From CAYMFD01 sp964389475 (GTDB lineage Bacteria > Bacteroidota > Bacteroidia > Chitinophagales > Saprospiraceae): DNA of 10,442 nucleotides. Both the position numbers and the translations under genes were made by a program. Positions within the stretch are counted from its first letter, which is position 1; the number at the start of each line of letters is the position of its first letter. A model generated the notes under the pieces. That model was given only the letters and a program-made list of their open reading frames with translations, was not told where the DNA came from and did not search any database. The stretch covers positions 1 to 10,442 of the forward strand of contig CAYMFD010000122.1 in the NCBI GenBank assembly GCA_964389475.1, given 5' to 3'. Positions 1 to 6,148 of this stretch are shown piece after piece.

Positions 1-73
1 GTTCGAAACACTTTGTAGCACAATGGCGGGAGCCATGTGCTGTGATATAGAGTCCCATGCTATCTGTGAAAAT

Positions 74-207
74 CCTGACCTGACAGTCAGCAGCCTTTAT
101 CGACACTAAAGTGGTCGAAGACATGCTTCTTGTACCCAACTACCTGACCAAAACGTCAGTTGCTATTATCGACCTAAAGTGGTCGAGACCATGTGTTGCT
201 TGTTCCT
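74..207. repeat. Two-copy direct repeat (period 69) with two conserved inverted repeats per unit
   Basis: Copy 1 starts at 74 and copy 2 at 143; both begin CCTGACC and stay alignable for about 60 bases. Each unit has two dyads. The first is CTGAC-N6-GTCAG (75-90 and 144-159), where both arms are identical between copies while the six loop bases differ. The second is centred on TAAAGTGGTCG (101-117 and 170-185). Copy 1 reads CGAC-AC-TAAA-GTGGTCG and copy 2 CGACC-TAAAGT-GGTCG. Both look like deletion derivatives of a perfect CGACCAC-TAAA-GTGGTCG. Arms preserved while loops drift suggest that the structure, or a symmetric protein-binding site, matters. It could equally be a degenerate dispersed intergenic repeat. 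No function is recognised. Confidence 0.6.
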
Positions 208-212
208 CGTGG

Positions 213-254
213 GACTTTCGACTTTGTGCTTTTGACTATGTCACTTTTGACTTT
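213..254. repeat. Run of degenerate TTTTGACTTT words
   Basis: The words GACTTTCGACTTT, CTTTTGACT and CTTTTGACTTT follow one another at 213-254, just beyond the 3' end of the leftward EEP gene. This is low-complexity, pyrimidine-rich intergenic DNA on the plus strand. No gene or terminator hairpin is visible in it. Together with the repeat at 74-207 it fills most of the first 271 bases. Confidence 0.45.
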
Positions 255-271
255 CCCCTGCTATCTATCAT

Positions 272-1297
272 CTATTGAGTGACTGCCGTCTCTCTATATC
301 CTATAAGCTTGGCCCGATAATCGCCGTCAGCAGGCCTAGCCTGATACTTGCCATGTACGCCTACGTAGGTATTGTCCGCATATATGTGGGAGAAGCTGAC
401 ACACTCAAGTTCTCTGCTAAAGAAGATGTGCTCCTGCGGTAGATCAGTAGCCACGGGCGAAGACTCACGCCTACTCTGTACGAGCGACGTCTGACTAGCA
501 AAGGCTCGTAAGTCATCTGTCCAGTATACCATATTGTAATCGCCGAGGGCTATCGTGGGTTGATTCTGGTCAGCTACCCATGCAGTAATATCGGCTAGCT
601 GCAGTCGTGCTCGCTCGAGACTTATAGGATCTAGGGCAGGCACTATATACGATGTTATTAACCGTGTAGGCCTATCTCCCACCTTGATAGTAGTGGTCAT
701 ATGTGGCACGTCACCAGAGTAGAGTATATCACTATCCTCGATCTTGCGCTTACTGAATATCGCTAGTCCATGTGGGTCGATCCTGGGTAGACAATAGCTA
801 AACGGGTAGGCATCTAGTAAGTCGCTCTTCAAGACCTGTACCCAATTAGGGTCTACCTCCTGAAAAGAGATGACGTCGGGGCCCTCTTCCTTGATCTTAC
901 TCAACATAACAGGGTAAGACTGATTGACATTGCTCAGATTAAACTGACATATGTGCAGCTGCTCCTGTCCCGTAGAAGTAGCATAGCGGAGATTTTCATT
1001 ACCCGCACCTTTTAAAAAGATACACATGACCGCACAGCAACAGAGTGCCGTAGTCATAATGCGGCTGTAAGTAAACACCAGGGCTAAGAGGCCAATGGCT
1101 AGTAAAGAAAAGGTGACCTGGGCGGTATAGTCAGTAAGGACTCGTAACTGTGCAGCCTTGGGGCTCAGAATGGTGGCGACGGTAGCCAACAGCAGTACTG
1201 CGCTGACGGCTTTTTGTAAAAACGGACTTTTCACAACTGGGTGATCCAACTTCTGTAGTTTTTCTCTTGCTAAAGGTATGTGATCGCAAGCAGCCAT
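272..1297 (-). CDS. Membrane-anchored endonuclease/exonuclease/phosphatase (EEP) family protein
   Basis: A 341-residue protein read leftward. I start it at the ATG at 1295-1297; the preceding TTG codon is in frame but less likely. Three hydrophobic segments (about 28-46, 60-78 and 80-97) form an N-terminal membrane anchor. The rest is an EEP-superfamily domain of metal-dependent phosphodiesterases or phosphatases. Visible motifs are FNLSN (119-123), FQEVD (145-149, the metal-binding Glu), GLAIFSK (177-183) and GDYN (252-255). The usual terminal SDH motif is absent: the region after EHIFFS (289-294) reads VGVHGKY (312-318). The THL-type His is also replaced, in TSYIVP (215-220). Substrate is unknown, and the altered motifs make catalytic competence uncertain. 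It lies 127 bases downstream of the BI-1 gene on the same strand, so it may be the last gene of that unit or have its own promoter. Confidence 0.85.
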   Translation of the reverse strand: MAACDHIPLAREKLQKLDHPVVKSPFLQKAVSAVLLLATVATILSPKAAQLRVLTDYTAQVTFSLLAIGLLALVFTYSRIMTTALCCCAVMCIFLKGAGNENLRYATSTGQEQLHICQFNLSNVNQSYPVMLSKIKEEGPDVISFQEVDPNWVQVLKSDLLDAYPFSYCLPRIDPHGLAIFSKRKIEDSDILYSGDVPHMTTTIKVGDRPTRLITSYIVPALDPISLERARLQLADITAWVADQNQPTIALGDYNMVYWTDDLRAFASQTSLVQSRRESSPVATDLPQEHIFFSRELECVSFSHIYADNTYVGVHGKYQARPADGDYRAKLIGYRETAVTQ

Positions 1298-1424
1298 CAA
1301 AACAGAGTAATCACTAAAGACTACCAGTTGCTAACTTCTTACTACCTATTAGACGTATACCCTTAAGGGAAAGACACATATTATCCAGTCTGTCCCTCTG
1401 CGATTAAGAGCAAGTAGCCGACTA

Positions 1425-2195
1425 TTAGTCTCTTTGCAACTTGCTCAACAGTCTCAAAATCTCGATGTAGAGCCACACTAATGTAACGATGAGGCCCATA
1501 GCACAGAGCCACTCCATGTATGCTGGTGCTTGGGCTTGCTCTCCTTTTTCGAATGCGTCAAAGTCGATCAGTAAATTTAAAGCAGCTATACCTATAATCA
1601 CGACAGATATACCGATACCGATAGGCCCCGCATCGTGGAGGTAAGGCACAGAAAAGCCAGCGAATGACCCGATGATGCTGATCACATACATGAGCATAAT
1701 AGCGCCGGTAGCCATAAAGACACCCGTCTTGAAACTCTTGGTCACCTTGATAATCCCCGTCTTGTATACGACTAGCATCATCAATAATGTGCCGAAAGTA
1801 AGCGTCACTGCCTGCAGGACTATGCCATCAAAAGCGGCATTGTACACAGCAGAAATTGATCCTATAAATAATCCTTCAAAAAGCGCATACCCTGGTGCCG
1901 TAATCGGCGCTAGCGTTGGTTTCATATAACTGACGATCAGCAATACCAGACCACCTATCACACCCGTCCACATCAGAAAGGTGCTAGGCATCTGCCAACT
2001 AAGTACCGTGGTGACCATCATCAAGCCGAATAACATCAAGGTCTTATTAACAGCGCCATCTACGGTCATGGTATCCATCGCCATCCCCCTACGAACGACG
2101 CGTCCATCTACTTCGCTTATTTCTTGCTCGGCCGTACTCATCTTGTTAAACCTATCGTCACGTAGGAGTGGATTCTTTGACTTATTGCTAAACAT
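1425..2195 (-). CDS. Bax inhibitor-1/YccA family integral membrane protein
   Basis: A 256-residue protein starting at the ATG at 2193-2195. A cytosolic-looking, charged N-terminal stretch (1-50) is followed by seven hydrophobic segments at about 52-68, 75-90, 102-118, 124-143, 157-178, 190-210 and 226-248. The C-terminal signature is typical of the bacterial YccA-like branch: IDFDAFEKG (210-218), then APAYMEW (223-229), then WLYIEILRLLSKL (241-253). Acidic residues in that part form the pH-sensitive latch in characterised relatives such as YetJ. Relatives are calcium-leak channels or, like E. coli YccA, modulators of the FtsH membrane protease. The gene starts 41 bases after the M48 peptidase stop codon on the same strand, so the two are probably co-transcribed. 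The exact role here is inferred from the family only. Confidence 0.93.
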   Translation of the reverse strand: MFSNKSKNPLLRDDRFNKMSTAEQEISEVDGRVVRRGMAMDTMTVDGAVNKTLMLFGLMMVTTVLSWQMPSTFLMWTGVIGGLVLLIVSYMKPTLAPITAPGYALFEGLFIGSISAVYNAAFDGIVLQAVTLTFGTLLMMLVVYKTGIIKVTKSFKTGVFMATGAIMLMYVISIIGSFAGFSVPYLHDAGPIGIGISVVIIGIAALNLLIDFDAFEKGEQAQAPAYMEWLCAMGLIVTLVWLYIEILRLLSKLQRD

Positions 2196-2236
2196 ATCTT
2201 ACTATTTACTCGATTGGTAGGTAAAGTTACTAAATA

Positions 2237-3067
2237 TTAACCGCGATATTTTTCGATGGCGGAGGTGATCATTTCTCTACGGTTCTCTGGGCTAGGGTGT
2301 GTAGACTGAAACTCTGGAGCACGATCAGGCCCTGCTGCCTGCTCTAGTATATCCATGACGCCTATGAGGGCCTCTGGTTTATAGCCTGCCTCAACCATCA
2401 AGCGTACGCCAAAATCATCAGACTCTAGCTCCTGGTCGCGACCGTACTTCATATTTACAAGGTTGCCTATCATCTGTGCTGCCTGTGCCGTACCATAATC
2501 TCCACTAGCCATGACTGCAGCTCCAGTAAGTCCCTTGGTCAGCTCCATCTTGGCCATACGCTGGGCCCCATGACGATGTATCACATGGCCTATCTCGTGG
2601 CCGAGTATACCTGCGAGCTGATCCTCATCCTGTAGCTTGCTATATAGTGCGGCTGTGATAAATACCTGACCACCTGGCAAGGCAAAGGCATTGATCGCCC
2701 TCGTGTCAGCCAGCAGGTGAAAGTCGTACTCATAGCCAGATCGTCTAGCAATGGTATTGGCCACTAGTCGAGCACCTACCTGGTCCACATGTGCCTGTGC
2801 CCGCTGGTCGGGGTGTAAGCCACCGTGCTGCTGCATCATCTGGGGTCGCGACTGTAGTCCTATAGCAACTTCTTCTTCTGGACTGAGTGATACTCGCTGT
2901 ACCTCACCAGTGATCTCATTGACCTGCTGGTTAGAGTAATACTTGACTAGAGAAAACCCAGCGTAAACCAGACCGATGATGAGCATAATGCTGATGCCAC
3001 CCTTCTTTCTAGATCTGCGAGGTTGTCCTCCACCATATTGCTGGCGCTGACGGTTATTACTATACAT
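2237..3067 (-). CDS. M48 family zinc metallopeptidase, single-pass membrane anchored
   Basis: A 276-residue protein starting at the ATG at 3065-3067. The N-terminus is a Gln/Arg/Gly-rich basic tail (1-24) followed by one membrane span (about 25-43). The basic tail should stay in the cytoplasm, placing the peptidase in the periplasm. The zinc motif HEIGH is at 157-161, with E158 as the general base. The third ligand is probably E215 in ELESDDFG (213-220). The conserved STHPSPENR of M48 proteins is at 255-263. The layout matches BepA/LoiP-like M48C peptidases, which degrade or help fold envelope proteins, rather than multi-span HtpX. It is the first gene of a likely leftward unit with the BI-1 protein. 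The length is normal and all catalytic residues are present. Confidence 0.93.
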   Translation of the reverse strand: MYSNNRQRQQYGGGQPRRSRKKGGISIMLIIGLVYAGFSLVKYYSNQQVNEITGEVQRVSLSPEEEVAIGLQSRPQMMQQHGGLHPDQRAQAHVDQVGARLVANTIARRSGYEYDFHLLADTRAINAFALPGGQVFITAALYSKLQDEDQLAGILGHEIGHVIHRHGAQRMAKMELTKGLTGAAVMASGDYGTAQAAQMIGNLVNMKYGRDQELESDDFGVRLMVEAGYKPEALIGVMDILEQAAGPDRAPEFQSTHPSPENRREMITSAIEKYRG

Positions 3068-3104
3068 GTCGTTGATAAGTATTGCTGTGATAAATGTACT
3101 GAAG

Positions 3105-3136
3105 TTGTACCAAATGTAGGTCCTCCACTACCTTAG
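3105..3136 (+). promoter_or_regulatory. Candidate promoter for paaG-paaH
   Basis: A TTG at 3105-3107 is followed after 21 bases by TACCTTAG (3129-3136), one mismatch from TAnnTTTG. Transcription would start near 3143, about 23 bases before the paaG ATG, leaving an A/T-rich leader (TTTAATAAAAATC). The site overlaps the opposing M48 -7 box, so the two units may compete or be co-regulated. It is a weak match and should be treated as a candidate only. Confidence 0.28.
3111..3118 (-). promoter_or_regulatory. Candidate -7 box for the M48 peptidase unit
   Basis: Read leftward this is TACATTTG, an exact match to the Bacteroidota -7 consensus TAnnTTTG. It lies 43 bases upstream of the M48 start codon, which would give a leader of about 36 bases. 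I see no TTG or TTTG at the expected distance upstream (about 3136-3142), so only half of the promoter is supported. Confidence 0.4.
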
Positions 3137-3165
3137 CGTAGCGCATTTAATAAAAATCTGCTCCT

Positions 3166-3948
3166 ATGACAACGCAACAACTGCTCTATAAGGTCCATGA
3201 AGGCATCGCGACCATCACGATGAACCGTCCCGACAAGTATAATAGTGTCACCCGAGAGATGGCCCTGGCCATGCAGACAGCTATCGATCGAGCTGCCGAA
3301 GATGATGCTGTACGAGTAATCGTACTTACAGGTAGCGGTAAGGCATTTTGCGCTGGTCAAGACCTCAAGGAGGCCATAGACCTCGATATGCCCGACCTAG
3401 GACAAATCGTAGAGCAGCACTTTAACCCACTCGTCAAGAAAATGGTCAAGTGTCCTAAGCCCATCATCGCCGCGATCAATGGTGTAGCTGCCGGTGCTGG
3501 TGCTAATCTGGCTTTCGCCTGTGACATAACTATTGCGACTGGGTCGGCAGTCTTTATCCAGGCTTTTTCTAAAATCGGACTGATCCCAGATAGTGGTGGC
3601 ACCTATACCCTTCCCCGTCTAGTAGGTCATGCTAGAGCCTCTGCGCTGATGATGCTGGGTGACAAGGTTAGTGCACAAGAGGCGGTAGAGATGGGTATGA
3701 TCTATCAGGCGGTACCGGATGGTGACTTTGAGGAGGTCGTCCTTAAGACTGCGACCAAGGTGAGTAAGATGCCGACAGCAGCACTAGCCCTAACCAAGGA
3801 GGCACTACACCACACCTGGACACATACGCTAGAGGATCAGCTCGATATGGAGCTAAGACTACAAGTAACGGCAGGCAATACACAGGATCATACAGAGGGA
3901 GTTACAGCCTTTGTTGAGAAAAGAAAACCATCCTTCACAGGAAAATAA
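3166..3948 (+). CDS. paaG: PaaG-type enoyl-CoA hydratase/isomerase (1,2-epoxyphenylacetyl-CoA isomerase)
   Basis: A 260-residue crotonase-fold protein of normal length. Oxyanion-hole motifs are FCAGQDL (61-67) and GVAAGAGANLA (106-116). The first hydratase Glu is absent (N114 in that region), while an Asp is present in LIPDSGGT (139-146; D142). This is the arrangement of PaaG, whose single catalytic Asp drives isomerisation. The FNPLVKKM (86-93), FSKIGLIPDSGG and terminal FTGK segments also resemble E. coli PaaG as I remember it. PaaG converts ring-1,2-epoxyphenylacetyl-CoA to oxepin-CoA. It is followed after 4 bases by paaH, so the two are translationally linked. No ring epoxidase (paaABCDE) or paaZ gene is in the window, so a related acyl-CoA route remains possible. 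Confidence 0.88.
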   Translation: MTTQQLLYKVHEGIATITMNRPDKYNSVTREMALAMQTAIDRAAEDDAVRVIVLTGSGKAFCAGQDLKEAIDLDMPDLGQIVEQHFNPLVKKMVKCPKPIIAAINGVAAGAGANLAFACDITIATGSAVFIQAFSKIGLIPDSGGTYTLPRLVGHARASALMMLGDKVSAQEAVEMGMIYQAVPDGDFEEVVLKTATKVSKMPTAALALTKEALHHTWTHTLEDQLDMELRLQVTAGNTQDHTEGVTAFVEKRKPSFTGK

Positions 3949-3952
3949 GCAT

Positions 3953-5086
3953 ATGATAGTAGGAATCTTAGGTTGCGGTGCCATGGGTACCGGTATAGCG
4001 CAGGTAGCGGCAATGGCTGGCTGTGAGGTGCAACTCGTAGATATAAGTGATGCGGCTCGCAGTCGCTCAAGGGCCGGTCTAGAAAAAATTCTCTTGCGAC
4101 AGGTAGAGAAAGGCCGCATGGCCCACGATGAGGTTAAGGCCATACTGGGTCGTATCTACTATAGCGACGACCTTAAGCGCTTCGCTCCATGCGACCTGGT
4201 CATAGAGGCCATCGTCGAAAATCTCGACATCAAGGTCAATCAATTCACCGCTATAGAAGCCACTGTGTCGGAGTCTTGCATACTAGCCAGTAATACGTCG
4301 AGCCTATCTATCACCACTATAGCTGCTCAGCTCAAGCTACCCCAGCGCATGCTAGGCCTACACTTTTTTAATCCTGCCCCGATCATGAAATTGGTAGAGG
4401 TCATCCCCGCTATACAGACAGGTGCCGCTATCACCACTCAGGCCAATAAGATAATAGAAGGTTGGGGCAAGTACACCGTCCTAGCCAAGGATACGCCGGG
4501 CTTTATCGTCAATAAGGTCGCCCGGCCGTTTTACTCTGAGGCCTTACGCATACTAGAAGAAGGACTAGCAGATGTCGAGACGATAGATGATGTCATGGTT
4601 CAGGATGCTGGATTCAGGATGGGACCTTTCACCCTGATGGACTACATAGGTCACGACGTAAACTATAAGGTTACGGCTAGTGTATGGCAGGCCTTTTACT
4701 ATGATGATCGCTACAAGCCCTCCTTTGCTCAGAAGAGTCTGGTAGATGCTGGATACCTAGGTCGTAAGAGCGGTAAGGGCTTCTTTGATTATAGTGATGG
4801 TGCTACACCTACACCTCCCTCCACCGATCCAGACCTCCGTGCCCGCATCATGCACAGAGTCCTAGCGATGCTGGTCAACGAAGCCGCCGACACCGTATAC
4901 ATGGGCATCTGCTCGGCAACCGATGTCGAGGTAGCCATGACCAAAGGTGTCAACTACCCTAAGGGACTACTCACATGGGGAGAGGAGATAGGCTACGATA
5001 AGATAGTCGCCATCCTAGATGGGCTGTATGAATACTACCATGATAACCGATACCGAGTGTCGCCATGGTTACGGCTTAAAGTGTAA
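3953..5086 (+). CDS. paaH: PaaH-type 3-hydroxyacyl-CoA dehydrogenase (3-hydroxyadipyl-CoA dehydrogenase)
   Basis: I start this 377-residue protein at the ATG at 3953; a TTG 14 codons upstream is in frame but lies inside paaG and precedes the Rossmann fold. The NAD-binding motif GCGAMG is at 7-12 and the acidic end of beta-2 at D30. The catalytic set is complete, with the same spacing as in human HAD: S116, H137 (LHFFNPAP), E149 and N187 (PGFIVNKVARP). Two C-terminal helical domains follow, with GRKSGKGFFDY (270-280) and GVNYPKGLLTWG (332-343), ending in RYRVSPWLRL. E. coli PaaH is longer, with an insert between these domains that is missing here. It would oxidise 3-hydroxyadipyl-CoA to 3-oxoadipyl-CoA. 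Its last 11 bases overlap the convergent GT9 gene. Confidence 0.9.
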   Translation: MIVGILGCGAMGTGIAQVAAMAGCEVQLVDISDAARSRSRAGLEKILLRQVEKGRMAHDEVKAILGRIYYSDDLKRFAPCDLVIEAIVENLDIKVNQFTAIEATVSESCILASNTSSLSITTIAAQLKLPQRMLGLHFFNPAPIMKLVEVIPAIQTGAAITTQANKIIEGWGKYTVLAKDTPGFIVNKVARPFYSEALRILEEGLADVETIDDVMVQDAGFRMGPFTLMDYIGHDVNYKVTASVWQAFYYDDRYKPSFAQKSLVDAGYLGRKSGKGFFDYSDGATPTPPSTDPDLRARIMHRVLAMLVNEAADTVYMGICSATDVEVAMTKGVNYPKGLLTWGEEIGYDKIVAILDGLYEYYHDNRYRVSPWLRLKV

Positions 5087-6029
5087 TTCGGAGGTCATTC
5101 ATACACTTAAAGTGCCCCTTGGGACAACGATCATGCCCTAGCTTGCTACATGGCCTACAGCCTAGCGTCTCGTTCTCGACAAGCGTGTGGTCCGCCTCCT
5201 GATCACCATAGTAAGGATACATGCCTAGCTTGGGTACGGTACTCCCCCATATGCTTACCAGCGGCACTCGGTAGGCCGCTGCAATATGCATCAGTCCAGT
5301 ATCGCCAGATACCACCTGACTAGCCCGCTTGATGATACTCGCTGACTGGCCTAGGCTCGTTTTGCCACATCGATTGATCACGTGGTCATGGACAGCAAGG
5401 CTATCTGCCACAGGCACTACATCCTTGCCGCCTAGTAGTGCGAAGGTCCGATCCTGATATCGCGTGATGATATCCTCCCACAAGGAGAGTGGCGGTCGCT
5501 TGGTGTAGTAGTTAGCCCCGAGGACTAGTGCGGTGTAGTCCCCATAATCTCTACTAAACATCGAGCCATACGCCTCATCTGCCTCGGCGATATAGTAGTC
5601 AAGGCCTTTACCATCGTTGACGATACCCAACGCAGATAGCCCATCAAAGTATCGATCTACCAAGTGCATATCTGGCAGGCGGTCCCACTTAAGATTTACC
5701 AATAGCCACTTATCTATGTTCTTCTTATCAAAAGTATAGTAGCGAGCATTAGGGATCGCCTTCTTGATCTGGCGTGACCTGAGGTTTTTATGGAGGTCGA
5801 CCATTACGTCAAATTGTTCGGCAAGCAGGTGGCCTATTACCTCATCGTTATCACGGTCTATGGTATGTACCGTATGTATGTATGGGTGGTGCTCAAGCAG
5901 CTGGGCCATGGGACGCTTGGTAAGGTAATGAACCTCGGCATCCATCTGCTCGTGTATCGCCCTCACTACCGGAGTAGTTAAGACGATGTCCCCAATAGAG
6001 CTATACCTAACGACGAGTACCTTCTTCAT
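5076..6029 (-). CDS. GT9 (heptosyltransferase-family) glycosyltransferase
   Basis: A 317-residue protein starting at the ATG at 6027-6029. The N-terminal domain opens with KVLVVRYSSIGDIVLTTPVV (3-22), the ADP-heptose transferase signature; D14 matches the catalytic Asp of WaaC-type enzymes. The C-terminal donor-binding domain has GANYYTKRPP (171-180), LLGGKD (198-203) and SGDTGLMHIAAA (241-252), followed by WGST (261-264) and a Cys cluster (C291, C294, C302, C309). Family members add sugars to LPS core or other surface glycans at the inner membrane. It stands alone, convergent with paaH and divergent from the ABC operon. It ends eight residues after the last Cys (C309), which looks short at the C-terminus. 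Sugar specificity cannot be read from the sequence. Confidence 0.9.
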   Translation of the reverse strand: MKKVLVVRYSSIGDIVLTTPVVRAIHEQMDAEVHYLTKRPMAQLLEHHPYIHTVHTIDRDNDEVIGHLLAEQFDVMVDLHKNLRSRQIKKAIPNARYYTFDKKNIDKWLLVNLKWDRLPDMHLVDRYFDGLSALGIVNDGKGLDYYIAEADEAYGSMFSRDYGDYTALVLGANYYTKRPPLSLWEDIITRYQDRTFALLGGKDVVPVADSLAVHDHVINRCGKTSLGQSASIIKRASQVVSGDTGLMHIAAAYRVPLVSIWGSTVPKLGMYPYYGDQEADHTLVENETLGCRPCSKLGHDRCPKGHFKCMNDLRITL

Positions 6030-6115
6030 GAGGTGCTAAGATGTGAAGCTCTGTGGAGTAAAGCGCATTTTTGGTATAAAAAGTCACTCAATGCTAAACG
6101 ATCACAGTGTCATAG

Positions 6116-6139
6116 GTTTATTATTGTGGACAAATAAAC
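6116..6139 (+). promoter_or_regulatory. Dyad just upstream of the ABC exporter start codon, possible operator
   Basis: GTTTATT (6116-6122) and AATAAAC (6133-6139) form a perfect 7-base inverted repeat. Inside it TTGT (6124-6127) and ACAA (6130-6133) form a second symmetric pair. The site ends 9 bases before the ATPase ATG. It overlaps TAGGTTTA (6113-6120), a one-mismatch -7 box. A repressor bound here would cover the promoter, or the RNA could fold over the start region. The regulator is not in the window and the site is inferred from symmetry alone. Confidence 0.35.
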
Positions 6140-6148
6140 GCTTGTACT

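Noticed and set aside
2..108. Rightward 35-codon open frame entering from the left edge
   Set aside because: It has no recognisable protein features, and a frame this short is open by chance fairly often; it also crosses the repeat unit.
1360..1369. Perfect palindrome CCCTTAAGGG between the BI-1 and EEP genes
   Set aside because: It is only 10 bases with no loop, no T-run and no adjacent promoter box. A single short palindrome is expected by chance and could not be tied to a function.
1401..1415. Short CTCT/AGAG-type stem as a terminator for the BI-1 gene
   Set aside because: A four-pair stem with no T-run is too weak to call a terminator.
3911..3952. Upstream TTG start for paaH
   Set aside because: The extra 14 residues would be translated from inside paaG and precede the Rossmann-fold strand that normally begins the protein. 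The ATG at 3953, 4 bases after the paaG stop, fits better.
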